Source: Bacteroidota bacterium (GTDB lineage: Bacteria > Bacteroidota > Bacteroidia > JACCXN01). From it: a DNA stretch of 64,000 nucleotides. Location of the stretch: NCBI GenBank assembly GCA_013696965.1, contig JACCXN010000038.1, positions 1 to 64,000 of the forward strand, in the 5' to 3' direction. Position 1 is the stretch's first letter, and the number at the start of each line of letters is the position of its first letter. Position numbers and translations under genes: made by a program. Below are positions 1-8,606 of the stretch, one piece after another. The notes beneath the pieces are model-generated. The model searched no databases. It saw nothing but the letters and a program-made list of their open reading frames with translations, and was not told where the DNA came from.

Positions 1-150
1 AAAAATTCCAAGATCCCTTCTGGCAAAATCAAGTTTGCCAAGCTGTGGTTTTCATCTCTTTGCACGTAGAATATTTTTTGCAAAGAAATGATTTTTGTTC
101 ATTCCCCCCAACTTTTCCGCTTGATCCTAAAAAAGGCTAATAGAAAAGGA
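1..150. other. Window edge without a recognisable gene
   Basis: No convincing reading frame is visible here. Two short inverted repeats are present: TGGCAAA (21-27) with TTTGCCA (34-40), and CTTTGCA (58-64) with TGCAAAG (79-85). They could form small hairpins, but neither has the T-run of an intrinsic terminator. The region may be the tail of a feature lying outside the window. Confidence 0.3.
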
Positions 151-152
151 AC

Positions 153-182
153 AAAAAAAAATCCGGCATTAAACCGGATTTT
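153..182 (-). terminator. Intrinsic terminator of rpsT
   Basis: A perfect 9-bp stem, AAAATCCGG (158-166) and CCGGATTTT (174-182), encloses a 7-base loop. Read on the minus strand it is followed by a run of T residues (the A-run at 153-160 on the plus strand). It lies 21 bases past the rpsT stop codon, as expected for a Rho-independent terminator. Confidence 0.85.
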
Positions 183-203
183 AAATTAAAAGTTTTTTAA
201 GAA

Positions 204-455
204 TTAAAGAGCTGAAACTTTTCTAGTCAATTTTGATTTCAAATTCGCGGCTTTATTTTTATGGATAATGTTTCTCTTAGCCAATTTATCAATCATAGAA
301 ATAACTTTTGGAAGTTTTTCTGATGCTTCTTTTTTATCAGTAGAAAGTCTAACAACTTTAATAGCGTTACGAGTTGTCTTCGCCTGATATCTATTTCTTA
401 TTCTTTTCGCATCGTTTGCCCGGATTCTTTTAATTGCCGATTTGTGATTTGCCAT
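204..455 (-). CDS. rpsT: 30S ribosomal protein S20
   Basis: This 83-residue, very basic protein begins [14 protein letters not shown], the family's conserved N-terminus, and has the lysine- and arginine-rich helical composition of bacterial S20. S20 binds 16S rRNA early in assembly of the small subunit. Length and start match the family (about 83-88 residues). The gene is a single transcription unit: a strong TAnnTTTG promoter lies 28 bases upstream and an intrinsic terminator follows. No Shine-Dalgarno sequence is visible, which is usual in Bacteroidota. The assignment is secure. Confidence 0.97.
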   Translation of the reverse strand: MANHKSAIKRIRANDAKRIRNRYQAKTTRNAIKVVRLSTDKKEASEKLPKVISMIDKLAKRNIIHKNKAANLKSKLTRKVSAL

Positions 456-482
456 TTTAAATATTTTATTTTTTTAGGATTG

Positions 483-512
483 CAAATATATTGAATATTT
501 TCATTACAACAA
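483..512 (-). promoter_or_regulatory. Bacteroidota-type promoter of rpsT
   Basis: On the minus strand TATATTTG (plus 483-490) matches the -7 consensus TAnnTTTG exactly. TTGTTG (plus 507-512) lies 16-19 bases upstream as the -33 box. The predicted transcription start falls about 20 bases before the rpsT ATG. This is the clearest promoter in the window and supports assignment to Bacteroidota. Confidence 0.8.
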
Positions 513-531
513 ATCTATAACGCATATTTTT

Positions 532-1404
532 TTAAACTATTACCTCTTCCTGCTTGTAAACTGGGAATAAATCCTTGATTTTATAAACGTCATCTCTTGA
601 AAGTATATGTACAATAAGGTTTTTTACCCGAAAAGGAACACCATCGGGCACTGAATCAAGGTTAGAATCTATAATTTCTTTTATATCAATTATGGTAACA
701 ATTCCAGAGCCTATTACATGAAGTTCCTGTTCTGGCGTAATTAGAATTGCAGTATCATCTCCAATTCCAACACCTGTTGCCTTTTGTTTACATGCAGCTT
801 GTGTCAATCGTCCAAACCGGCCACGGGAGTCAAAATGAGTGTCAATTATTACATTTTTTATGAAAGACAGGCCTCTGGATATTTCAACTTCTCCCATGTA
901 AAATCCTTCCATTGCACTCCCTCTGGAAATCATATAATCTGCCAGTGCCATTGCACCTGAACTTGTTCCTGCAATTAAAAAGTCCTCGTTCATGTATTTT
1001 TCAACAAGCATTCTGTTAAATTCCGAATTACACAAATAATCTCCTATTCTAACCTGATCGCCTCCTGTAATAAATACAGCATCTAATTTTTCGAGCAACC
1101 TAAGGTTTTGGGTTTTATTTGCTTCATCCTTAGAACGTATATCAAGTATTTCAGTTCTATGACATCCTAATTCATGAAAAACATCCCTGAAGTCCGCGGC
1201 AGTTCTCATAGGAGAACTTGAAGAGGTGGTAATAATCCCAATTAATGAATTTTTTCCATCCCTGCATTCTTCAATCATCCTTTTTAATATTTCTTCAGAT
1301 ATGAATTCAGGATTGTTTTCTTGAACAAAATCCAAAGGTTCTAAGCTTGAATGTTCATTGCCACCAATCGCAAGCAATTTTCCTTTTGGCCTACTTCTTT
1401 TCAT
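532..1404 (-). CDS. cphB: Cyanophycinase (peptidase family S51)
   Basis: This 290-residue cytoplasmic protein has no signal peptide. It carries the S51 hallmarks: a glycine-rich start (KGKLLAIGG, 8-15), a TGGDQ loop at 113-117, the nucleophile motif GTSSGAMA with Ser149, and a DTHFDSRGRFGRL segment at 188-200 that contributes the catalytic histidine. Cyanophycinase is an exopeptidase that releases beta-Asp-Arg dipeptides from the storage polymer cyanophycin, and the length is typical. No cyanophycin synthetase (cphA) or isoaspartyl dipeptidase gene is visible nearby. The enzyme may therefore work with a distant cphA, or degrade polymer made by others. A peptidase E-like relative is less likely because of the length and the DTHFDSRGR motif. 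Confidence 0.9.
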   Translation of the reverse strand: MKRSRPKGKLLAIGGNEHSSLEPLDFVQENNPEFISEEILKRMIEECRDGKNSLIGIITTSSSSPMRTAADFRDVFHELGCHRTEILDIRSKDEANKTQNLRLLEKLDAVFITGGDQVRIGDYLCNSEFNRMLVEKYMNEDFLIAGTSSGAMALADYMISRGSAMEGFYMGEVEISRGLSFIKNVIIDTHFDSRGRFGRLTQAACKQKATGVGIGDDTAILITPEQELHVIGSGIVTIIDIKEIIDSNLDSVPDGVPFRVKNLIVHILSRDDVYKIKDLFPVYKQEEVIV

Positions 1405-1876
1405 TCTTAATAAAAATTAACATTTATAGTATTAATTCGATAGTCTAATATCTAACACCTTACAAAACACCTGCCTTTTACAACTTTTGTTTTATAGGGT
1501 AAAAAAACACTTTTAAAAGAGGGATTCTAATAGATTTTTCCTGTTTTGGCATAAAAATTCCACGTATGATAAAATCAGGAAAAATATGTATAGGACCAAA
1601 AGAATGAGATAAATGGTATTGAAGTATAGTTGCAAGGATACTTAGACCTGCATTGTTCTTTCACCATGCTAGCCTTTGGCTATTTCTATTTGTTTAGAAA
1701 GTAAGATTACTTTTGAACTGAAGGATGGTAATTAATATCCTGTTGCTTGAGGAAATTAATAATTGTACTTGTTGTGTTGAGGGTATTGAAGTAATTGAGG
1801 CAATTTAAAAGACCTCAAACTTATACTTTTTCAAACTCTTTTAATCCATTTTTACTTTCAGTTTATTGTGAAAGTT
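1405..1876. other. 472-base intergenic region
   Basis: No reading frame, tRNA or rRNA was recognised. The one structure seen is an imperfect inverted repeat, ATTTTTCCTG (1534-1543) with CAGGAAAAAT (1576-1585). It extends by four A-T pairs after a single bulge and encloses about 28 bases. There is no T-run, so it is not an obvious terminator. The rest is AT-rich and featureless to the eye. Confidence 0.5.
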
Positions 1877-2599
1877 TTATTGTAGTTTAAACTTAATAGG
1901 TAATTTAAACCAGACTTCTACAGGACTGTTATATTGAATTCCTGGATTCCAATCAGGCATTATTTTTATCACACGTAGCGCTTCCTGATCCAGTTCCTTA
2001 TTAATACTTTTAGCTATATGAACATTAATTACTCTACCATCTTCTGTAAGTAAGAATATTACATTAACTATTCCAACAATATTATTTGATTTAGCATTTT
2101 CTGGATAAACTAAGTTTGATCTTAAAAAATCAAACAAAGCCTTTTCCCCTCCTACAAAAGAAGGCATTTGATTAGCCAGATTAATATCTAAGAGGAAAGA
2201 ACCATCTTCATTCCAATATTCTGATTTAATAACAGTGCCTTTGTTAAATGTAACAATACCACTTAAATTCCCACTTTTTAAATAAAACTTCCATTCCCCA
2301 TGTCTTCTATTCTTTTTATAGCTTCCTTTTCTACTGATAAGATTATTATTAAAATAATATATAGACTCTGAATCTTTTTCTTTTAATTTTTTGGAATTAT
2401 AGGTTTTAACAGAATAAATATCACCATTTTGATAAAACATTTTACTGTGAAATGGTTTTTTTGAAGTGTAATTGACTTGATAGTATGAGTGAGATTGCTC
2501 ATTGGTTATTTGGAATTTATAATCATAATAAACAGTATCCTGTGCTATTGATCCAAAACCAGAAAAAAGCATACAAGTATTACAAACAAAATATTTCAT
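1877..2599 (-). CDS. Exported protein with YwqK-type repeat and TonB C-terminal domain
   Basis: This 240-residue protein has an N-terminal hydrophobic stretch ending in SIAQ at residue 20, probably a signal peptide. The middle (about 95-150) has MORN/YwqK-like text such as RHGEWKFYLKSGN. Residues about 155-240 resemble a TonB C-terminal domain (VYPENAKSNNIVG, then VNVIFLLTEDGRV and the ALRVIK helix). Proteins of this layout are common in Bacteroidota and usually lack the TonB membrane anchor and proline-rich stalk, so a periplasmic accessory role is more likely than true energy transduction. It appears monocistronic. The family assignment is good; the function is unknown. Confidence 0.8.
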   Translation of the reverse strand: MKYFVCNTCMLFSGFGSIAQDTVYYDYKFQITNEQSHSYYQVNYTSKKPFHSKMFYQNGDIYSVKTYNSKKLKEKDSESIYYFNNNLISRKGSYKKNRRHGEWKFYLKSGNLSGIVTFNKGTVIKSEYWNEDGSFLLDINLANQMPSFVGGEKALFDFLRSNLVYPENAKSNNIVGIVNVIFLLTEDGRVINVHIAKSINKELDQEALRVIKIMPDWNPGIQYNSPVEVWFKLPIKFKLQ

Positions 2600-2635
2600 A
2601 TATCATTGGCAGATTAAATGTAATGCTGCACAAAG

Positions 2636-2668
2636 CAAAAGTAAAATAAATAAGTAAGAATAAACAAA
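2636..2668 (-). promoter_or_regulatory. Probable promoter of the TonB-C protein gene
   Basis: On the minus strand TACTTTTG (plus 2636-2643) fits the -7 consensus TAnnTTTG, and TTTG (plus 2665-2668) lies 21 bases upstream as a -33 element. The start codon is 36 bases downstream of the -7 box. AT-rich DNA gives chance matches, so confidence is moderate. Confidence 0.45.
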
Positions 2669-2830
2669 AACCTCCATGTTCCAAAACATTAATTTGAGGT
2701 AAGTAGTGCCTTGAGGAAATTGCTCTTTTGATGCATTTTTATTTTTTTGGATGGGAATCACGAATGTCCTAACAAAAAAGTTGCTAATTGAAAAAGGCTA
2801 AATATGTTAATGTATAAAAACTAAATTTCC

Positions 2831-3214
2831 TTATTCTGTTTCAAAACCGGCCTCTTTCCAGGCTGGTATTCCTTTTATAAGGTTATAAACTTGTGTAAAA
2901 TTGTTCTCTTTCATTTGTTTCATTGCCTTTGTGCTTCTATTTGCTGAAGCACAGTATAAAAAAAGTGGCATATCATTAGAGAATTGTTTCACAATTTGCT
3001 GTAAAAAATCCTCATTGTAATAGTTGATGTTGACAGCACCTGGTATGTGTCCGGTACTGAATTCCTCAGGTGTTCTAATATCAATAACCACCCCGTTTTT
3101 TTCATTTATCAAGCGGGAAAATTCCTTGGCATCAATATTTCCAGGTTCTTGAGCAATTGAGCATCCTGAAGTTAGTATTACCAGGAGAAATATAAAATTT
3201 AGTGTTAGTCTCAT
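2831..3214 (-). CDS. Rhodanese-domain lipoprotein
   Basis: This 127-residue protein starts with a lipoprotein signal (MRLTLNFIFLLVILTSGC) whose lipobox cysteine is Cys18, so it should be anchored in the envelope. The rest is one rhodanese domain (about 26-125), with the DIRTPEEFSTGHIPGA signature and active loop CASANRS with Cys88 as the persulfide-carrying residue. It follows the trxA and persulfide dioxygenase genes on the same strand, 140 bases behind trxA, and probably handles sulfane sulfur outside the cytoplasm. An 8-bp palindrome lies 33 bases upstream, so it may also be transcribed on its own. The fold is certain; the sulfur donor and acceptor are not known. Confidence 0.9.
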   Translation of the reverse strand: MRLTLNFIFLLVILTSGCSIAQEPGNIDAKEFSRLINEKNGVVIDIRTPEEFSTGHIPGAVNINYYNEDFLQQIVKQFSNDMPLFLYCASANRSTKAMKQMKENNFTQVYNLIKGIPAWKEAGFETE

Positions 3215-3246
3215 TTTTGCTTTTATTTGATTATGAATTAATCTGT

Positions 3247-3265
3247 ATCATTTATTTTAAATGAT
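3247..3265. promoter_or_regulatory. Palindrome upstream of the rhodanese lipoprotein gene
   Basis: ATCATTTA (3247-3254) and TAAATGAT (3258-3265) form a perfect 8-bp inverted repeat with a 3-base centre. It sits 33 bases before the start codon of the rhodanese lipoprotein. It could be an operator or a hairpin in the intergenic leader; the sequence alone does not decide. Confidence 0.35.
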
Positions 3266-3354
3266 TCGTTTTTTGTTGTTTTCTCCCAAAAAAGAGTGTA
3301 GATAAAGAGTCTTTTAAGGCTTTTAATCCTGTACATTTAAAATTTTCTCTGCCC

Positions 3355-3651
3355 TTAAATATTTTGATTGATAATTTGTTCCAATTGATTTGCAGGAACT
3401 ACGCCTGATTGCCGCCATAAAACTTTTCCATTTTTAAACAAAATCAATGTTGGTACTCCTTGTACCTGGTATTTTTGAGCTGCTTGCGGATTTTTATCTA
3501 CGTCCACCTTTATGATTTTTGCCTTTTCTTCAATTTTCCCGGCTAATTCTTTAAGAATTGGGGCCATCATTTTGCATGGACCGCACCATTCAGCATGAAA
3601 ATCTACTAAAACCGGTTTTTCTCCTTCTATTAATTCCTGAAATTTTCCCAT
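3355..3651 (-). CDS. trxA: Thioredoxin
   Basis: This 98-residue protein is a single thioredoxin domain with the active site WCGPC (Cys23, Cys26), the downstream [11 protein letters not shown] segment and the cis-proline loop VQGVPTL. It has no signal peptide, so it is cytoplasmic. It lies 41 bases behind the persulfide dioxygenase/rhodanese gene and is probably co-transcribed, where it could reduce protein persulfides or recycle the rhodanese cysteine. Length is slightly below the usual 105-110 residues but all fold elements are present. It may be one of several thioredoxins in the genome. Confidence 0.93.
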   Translation of the reverse strand: MGKFQELIEGEKPVLVDFHAEWCGPCKMMAPILKELAGKIEEKAKIIKVDVDKNPQAAQKYQVQGVPTLILFKNGKVLWRQSGVVPANQLEQIINQNI

Positions 3652-3692
3652 TTTATTAAGGATTAGATAAATGATTAAAATATAACAAATCC

Positions 3693-5096
3693 TTACAATG
3701 AACGCATAGGATTTCCTTCAGGCAGTGCAAGTTTAGTACCTAATTCCTTTATCTTAGCCATTCCGCCCAATACATTGGTTAAATTTTCATAACCCATCTT
3801 TTTAAGCAGAGATACTGCAATCATTGAACGATAACCTCCTGCACAATGCACGAAATAATGTTTTTGTTTATCCAGTTTATCCAAATTTTCATTTAATACA
3901 CTTAGATCAATTAATTGCGCCCCTGGAATTACACCACTTGCATGTTCCCCTGGCTTCCTTACGTCTAATACGGCCTCTCCCGCTTTTGCTTTTTTCACAA
4001 ATTCTTCTGCCTCAAAACTTTCCACAGTATCTGTTTTTTTTCCTGCCCCTGTCCAGGCTTGCATCCCATCTTTTAAATATCCGCTCACATTTTCATATCC
4101 AACTCTTGCCAATCTTAAAACAGCTTCTTGTTCTTTGCCTTTACTTGCAATTAACAACAAAGGATTTTTTGGATCAAGCAAAGCACCAACCCAGGGTCCG
4201 TATTGCCCATTAAGGCCAATATTTATTGAACCAGGGATAAAACCCAATTCAAATTCTTCTGGATTTCGGGTATCTAAAACCTGAACATTTTGGATTTTCA
4301 TTGCCTTTTCAAAATCCTCAACTGTAAGTTCATTTGTATTTTTTTCCATTACCTCATCAATGCTTTGATAGCCTTTTTGGTTAATGGCAGCATCATGGAA
4401 AAAGTACTTTGGCGGTGCAGATAATCCTTCTGTTACTGCCTTAATAAACTCCTGTTTAGACATTTCCTGCAATGCGTAATTAAATTTCTTTTGGTGACCT
4501 ATAGTGCTGAAAGTTTCTTTTCCTATATTTTTTCCACAAGCTGAACCTGCCCCATGAGCGGGATAAACAATTGTTTCATCGGCTAATGTTTTGATTTTAT
4601 TGTTTAAAGAATCATACAGCATTCCGGCAAGATCATACTGTGTTAAATCGCTTTTTACAGCCAAATCTGGCCTGCCTACATCTCCTACAAAAAGGGTGTC
4701 TCCTGTAAATACAGCATATTCCTTATTGTCTTGATCTAAAAGTAAATAACTTGCTGATTCGGGAGTGTGGCCTGGAGTATGAAGTACTTTAATGGTGAGA
4801 TCACCTAAAGTAAATTTTTCATTGTCTTTTGCAATATATGCATCGTAATCAGGCTTGGCCTTTGGACCGTAAACGATAGTTGAATTTGTTTTTCTTGCCA
4901 AATCAATATGGCCCGAAACAAAATCAGCATGAAAATGAGTTTCAAATACATATTTAATTTTTGCATTTCTTGCTTTTGCCAAGTCCATGTATGGTTCTGT
5001 TTCCCTTAAAGGGTCAATAATTGCAGCTTCTCCATTGGATTCAATATAATATGCTGCTTCTGCAAGACAAGTTGTGTAAAGTTGTTGGATGTACAT
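3693..5096 (-). CDS. CstB-like persulfide dioxygenase fused to two rhodanese domains
   Basis: This 467-residue cytoplasmic protein starts with an ETHE1-type metallo-beta-lactamase domain (1 to about 245) carrying THFHAD (His54, His56, Asp58), TPGH (His110), GDTLF (Asp133) and PAHGAG (His181). These supply the mononuclear iron site of persulfide dioxygenases. Two rhodanese domains follow. The first (about 265-350) reads IASKGKE (316-322) where the active loop should be and has no cysteine, so it looks catalytically dead. The second (about 370-455) has CAGGYRS with Cys418. This order, with a dead middle and live terminal rhodanese, resembles CstB of Staphylococcus, which converts sulfide-derived persulfide to thiosulfate. 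It sits 28 bases behind an ArsR-type repressor gene and ahead of trxA. Confidence 0.9.
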   Translation of the reverse strand: MYIQQLYTTCLAEAAYYIESNGEAAIIDPLRETEPYMDLAKARNAKIKYVFETHFHADFVSGHIDLARKTNSTIVYGPKAKPDYDAYIAKDNEKFTLGDLTIKVLHTPGHTPESASYLLLDQDNKEYAVFTGDTLFVGDVGRPDLAVKSDLTQYDLAGMLYDSLNNKIKTLADETIVYPAHGAGSACGKNIGKETFSTIGHQKKFNYALQEMSKQEFIKAVTEGLSAPPKYFFHDAAINQKGYQSIDEVMEKNTNELTVEDFEKAMKIQNVQVLDTRNPEEFELGFIPGSINIGLNGQYGPWVGALLDPKNPLLLIASKGKEQEAVLRLARVGYENVSGYLKDGMQAWTGAGKKTDTVESFEAEEFVKKAKAGEAVLDVRKPGEHASGVIPGAQLIDLSVLNENLDKLDKQKHYFVHCAGGYRSMIAVSLLKKMGYENLTNVLGGMAKIKELGTKLALPEGNPMRSL

Positions 5097-5124
5097 AGTA
5101 TTAATTTATTTTTTATGTTTTTTG

Positions 5125-5424
5125 TTAGGATTGACATTTTTTTAAACAATGTAAAATTTCTGAAAGGCAATTGTGCTTTAAATAGTACAGGCAATGTTTA
5201 CCATCTCTAATTGAAACAACAACTCCTTTGTTTTTTAAAATCCCTAAATGATGTGATACTACAGCCTGCTCAAGTCCCAATTGCCCATAAATATCAGTAA
5301 CTGATACTTTTTCTCCCATTTCAAGAAGGCTTAATATAGCCAATCGTGTAGGATGAGCAATAGATTTTAGCATTTCTGCTGCCATCTCAAATTCAGTGCT
5401 ATTTATTTTATTAATTGTTTTCAT
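5125..5424 (-). CDS. ArsR-family (winged-helix) repressor
   Basis: This 99-residue protein has the ArsR/SmtB winged-helix fold: AHPTRLAILSLL (helix 2, about 23-34), the recognition helix LEQAVVSHHLGILKNKGVV (51-69) and a beta wing DGKHCLYYL. It lacks the ELCVCDL metal site of arsenic sensors. Instead it has cysteines late in the chain (Cys78, Cys86, Cys93, Cys97), the last three in and after the C-terminal helix. It leads the persulfide dioxygenase-thioredoxin cluster and so most likely represses it until sulfide, persulfide or a metal is sensed. The arrangement differs from BigR/SqrR, which pair a cysteine in helix 2 with one in helix 5. The inducer is an inference from context. Confidence 0.9.
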   Translation of the reverse strand: MKTINKINSTEFEMAAEMLKSIAHPTRLAILSLLEMGEKVSVTDIYGQLGLEQAVVSHHLGILKNKGVVVSIRDGKHCLYYLKHNCLSEILHCLKKCQS

Positions 5425-5426
5425 TC

Positions 5427-5461
5427 ATATATACTTATCTATATATTTATATACGAAGGTA
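5427..5461 (-). promoter_or_regulatory. Promoter and AT-rich operator candidate of the sulfur operon
   Basis: Just before the repressor's start codon the plus strand reads TATATACTTATC followed directly by TATATATTTATA, a 12-base near-direct repeat within 5427-5454. Next to it, minus-strand TACCTTCG (plus 5454-5461) fits the -7 consensus with one mismatch. The repeat lies between the -7 box and the ATG, a natural place for an autorepressor to bind. Confidence 0.5.
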
Positions 5462-5583
5462 AATAAATATTATTGAAAAAAAAGCAAATGTAAAAATCAA
5501 TGGAATAAAATTTGGCTGCTCGGCTGATAGAAAACTTGCAAAGCCGCATGAAACGATAAAAACAATTTAACAATTTTTGTTAC

Positions 5584-8421
5584 TTAAAAAACTACCACTT
5601 TTGTAATTTCCTGTTGTTGATTTTGATTAACAACAATTAGGGTATAAATTCCTTTTTGAAAACCCTTCATATTAATGTTTGCTTGCTTTGAATTAACAAT
5701 ATCAAATAATAGCAGCTCCTGCCCCATTAAATTATAAATAATGCATGTGTAATTACCATTTCTGGTTAATTGTATATTCAACAATTCAAGCGTAGGATTT
5801 GGATAAACTTGTAAAGAAAAATCAGGGCCAGGAATTTTCTTTTCTTGTTCATTGGCCATGTTTAAATTTGAATAAAAAGGCAAAATAATTTGTGAAGGCT
5901 TATCGGGAGAGAAATATACTTTTTGAGTGGCTTTACGCGGAAACATTTCTGTTCCATTAAAAACATAGGGTTTTCCATCCTTGGGCTCCCTTCTAAAAAA
6001 TGCACCATTTTCAATTGGAAGATTTGGATTTGATTGATATCTAGGCCAGTTACTGCTGCTTATTAAAACCTTTAGTTTATGGTTAAAGCCAAAACAATAA
6101 GCAATAGGGAGCAAATTAAATTCGAGTTCATAAATTTCACCACTATTAATATTGGTATAAGGAAGAGTGATATTTTCATTTGCCTGGGCTAAGGATTTGG
6201 CATAATCCCTGGCCCTTGCATTTATGGCACCTTCAACAACAAAATATTCTCTTCCATCAGGGTACACATCAATAATACGTACAAAAAAGTCGGTATCAGT
6301 AGGGCCAAAACTTGATCCATGAGGAAGTGAACTAATGTATATTTTTGCTTTAGGTATTCCTACAATGGTAAGCGTGTCTTGAAAAAGCGTAGTTTCAAAG
6401 TGCAATACATCCGGTCTATCCATAGTATGGAGTGCTAATTCAGGATCATTGTAATTCATAGGCCCTGCATTTTCCCTATCTTTCTTTGGTGTTAATATAT
6501 CCAGATTTCCTCCTCCAACAGTATAAACAGGAGAATCTGGATCATGAACATAGCTATTAGGTATTTCCTCAGCCTTGGGAATGTTCAAATCTAAACTTCC
6601 ATCACCATGCAAATAAAGGGTATAATCGCTTACACCTTGAGTTAATGGAAAGTGATCAGAACTCACCCAATAATTCCCTACATAATTATTTTGAATAATT
6701 CCATCGTTTATTGGCCCTGGAATATAAAATCGCACATTTGGAATTTGTGCAAAATCCACAAAAGGAACAACAGGATCACTAAATAATTTACTTCCGGGAG
6801 GCTGAAAACTATCGATAGGAATATTAAATTCATAAAAAAAGGTATTGCCATCTATTTGTATTTCAATAGGAAAAGCCGCTAGTCCTTTTTGTCCTGTAAT
6901 AAAATTTAAAAAGTCTGAATAACTCAGGTAATAATCCTTGGATGGAACACTAAAACTGTAATTACCGATATTCTGCCAAGTTTTGCTTTTTGGAATCAGA
7001 ACCTTGGGTTCACCTATAAAATTAGTTGAATCATAATTGAGAAGGTACCTTAACCAACTTGCCACCTCCCCTTTAAATACCTCTGCAATGTTTTCAATAC
7101 TAGCGATTTCCATTTTTCCTGCAATACTAAGATCAAACACACTTTTTGGGAAAACCTGGTCTGTAACAGTATCCCTTCCAATGGTGCCATGAGTCCACGG
7201 GCCAATAATGATTTTTTGATGAGATTGGGTTTTTAAACTGGTGTGATTCATAATGTTGTTGTAGGTATTTATTTGACCGTCAATAAAAATATCCCACCAT
7301 CCTGTTAGATGATAGACAGGGAGTTCCATATTAGTATACCTATTAAACTGACCATCAAGGGCCGATTCTCCATTATTATCAACGGGAGCATAACTTGCAT
7401 CCATATCACTGCGGTTTTGATAATTCGGGTATATGGCAGAATACCCATTTTCATCTGGAATTGTAGAAAACTGGTCAATAGCCAGGTTAATAATATCCTC
7501 CGAAGAAAGCATACCATAATCGAAATTTGAATGAATAGCATTTTGAATATCAGTATCGTCAGGATTAATATTACCCATAATTTTCATTTGATTCTCAATC
7601 CATCCTGCCATTAGTCCTCTTCTAAAAACACCATTGTGTTGCACTGTAGAATTAAAATATTCAGCCGTGGCAACAATAGGAATTAGGCCTTTCAGCCCAT
7701 CAAGCGCTGTATTATTCTTTATGGATGATGCAGCTTGATATTGTGTATTCCCCAAGGCTGATCCGCCAAACATTGCTATACTTCCATTGTAAATTAGTTC
7801 TTCGGATTCATCTATTCCATCTTTATCTAAATCATACTTTTTCAACAAACTATCCATAATAAAGAGTATGGAATTTTTTCCATCTTCATGAAAAAGGCAA
7901 TTATTTTGATCAGTAAGTGATGTTACATCTAAAATATGTGATTGATTCGGATGATAGCTATCCTTTTTCCATCCATCACTGTACATAGGAAAATAGACAC
8001 CCTGGGATTGATACCTTCCTCTTAAATCTTGTAAAACATAAGCATATCCTAATATATTCATTGCCAATGCAATTAAATCATTAGATCCTTTATTGTAGGG
8101 TGTTCTGGTAAATACCAAGGGTAATCTGTATTTATTGAAATTAGCATGCCCGTTTAATGAGTCATAAACAAACAATTGCAATCCTTTTGGGATAATTTGT
8201 AAATTATAAGAAGATCCTAAAAAATTCAGGTCGATGGTTAAACTATCAGAGGTAATGGGAAGGTAAACATCTGTCATTAGCTGTACCCCATCCGGCATTG
8301 TAAATGGAACAGTTGTAAGTGTGGTAAATTCAGATATTAAATCCAATTTTCCATTGTTATTTGATTGTGTAAAACCAATTAAGCAGGAGCAGGAGAAAAT
8401 TAAAGCGAAAAAACATTTCAT
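5584..8421 (-). CDS. Secreted CocE/NonD (X-Pro dipeptidyl-peptidase S15) family hydrolase, T9SS cargo
   Basis: This 945-residue protein has a signal peptide ending near residue 19 (IGFTQ). The N-terminal alpha/beta-hydrolase part (about 35-440) has S15/CocE landmarks: PLVFTRTPYNKG, LQDLRGRYQSQG, a nucleophile elbow GGSALG with Ser221, GWWDIF with Asp377 and GPWTHG with His411. The elbow is GGSALG rather than the usual GxSYxG. A beta-rich X-Pro C-terminal domain follows (about 530-840), and residues about 865-945 are a T9SS type A sorting domain. The protein is therefore probably exported through the outer membrane and cuts acyl or peptide bonds; the true substrate is unknown. Its 5' leader is tandemly duplicated. 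The closest T9SS neighbour is the divergent glycoside-hydrolase-like gene. Confidence 0.88.
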   Translation of the reverse strand: MKCFFALIFSCSCLIGFTQSNNNGKLDLISEFTTLTTVPFTMPDGVQLMTDVYLPITSDSLTIDLNFLGSSYNLQIIPKGLQLFVYDSLNGHANFNKYRLPLVFTRTPYNKGSNDLIALAMNILGYAYVLQDLRGRYQSQGVYFPMYSDGWKKDSYHPNQSHILDVTSLTDQNNCLFHEDGKNSILFIMDSLLKKYDLDKDGIDESEELIYNGSIAMFGGSALGNTQYQAASSIKNNTALDGLKGLIPIVATAEYFNSTVQHNGVFRRGLMAGWIENQMKIMGNINPDDTDIQNAIHSNFDYGMLSSEDIINLAIDQFSTIPDENGYSAIYPNYQNRSDMDASYAPVDNNGESALDGQFNRYTNMELPVYHLTGWWDIFIDGQINTYNNIMNHTSLKTQSHQKIIIGPWTHGTIGRDTVTDQVFPKSVFDLSIAGKMEIASIENIAEVFKGEVASWLRYLLNYDSTNFIGEPKVLIPKSKTWQNIGNYSFSVPSKDYYLSYSDFLNFITGQKGLAAFPIEIQIDGNTFFYEFNIPIDSFQPPGSKLFSDPVVPFVDFAQIPNVRFYIPGPINDGIIQNNYVGNYWVSSDHFPLTQGVSDYTLYLHGDGSLDLNIPKAEEIPNSYVHDPDSPVYTVGGGNLDILTPKKDRENAGPMNYNDPELALHTMDRPDVLHFETTLFQDTLTIVGIPKAKIYISSLPHGSSFGPTDTDFFVRIIDVYPDGREYFVVEGAINARARDYAKSLAQANENITLPYTNINSGEIYELEFNLLPIAYCFGFNHKLKVLISSSNWPRYQSNPNLPIENGAFFRREPKDGKPYVFNGTEMFPRKATQKVYFSPDKPSQIILPFYSNLNMANEQEKKIPGPDFSLQVYPNPTLELLNIQLTRNGNYTCIIYNLMGQELLLFDIVNSKQANINMKGFQKGIYTLIVVNQNQQQEITKVVVF

Positions 8422-8606
8422 ATGTAGATAATTTGTTTTTTAAAGGTCATATGGTATAGCCAGGTTATCTTCATTAGTGTTTGTGCACTGTTCGGTGCAT
8501 GGCTATTTCATATGTAGATAATTTGTTTTTTAACGGTCATCCCGATTTCGGGATAGCCATGTTATATTCATTAGCGTTTGTGAACGGTTCGTGCATGACT
8601 ATTTCA
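8415..8606. repeat. Tandem duplication of the hydrolase gene leader, including its start codon
   Basis: Unit 1 (8415-8504, 90 bases) and unit 2 (8505-8600, 96 bases) are near-identical direct repeats, and a third seed follows at 8601-8606. Unit 2 differs mainly by containing the hairpin ATCCCGA-TT-TCGGGAT (8539-8554). Each unit ends, read on the minus strand, in ATGAAAT. In the gene-proximal copy this is the true start (ATG AAA TGT). In the two upstream copies (8503-8511 and 8599-8607) it is ATG AAA TAG, a two-codon open frame. Confidence 0.85.

Noticed and set aside
1534-1585. Terminator at 1534-1585
   Set aside because: The arms are 28 or more bases apart, the stem is interrupted by a bulge and no T-run follows, so it is at most a weak inverted repeat.
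3824-4213. 129-codon open frame opposite the CstB-like gene
   Set aside because: It lies wholly inside a gene with clear catalytic motifs on the other strand and has the composition of a shadow frame, with no recognisable domain.
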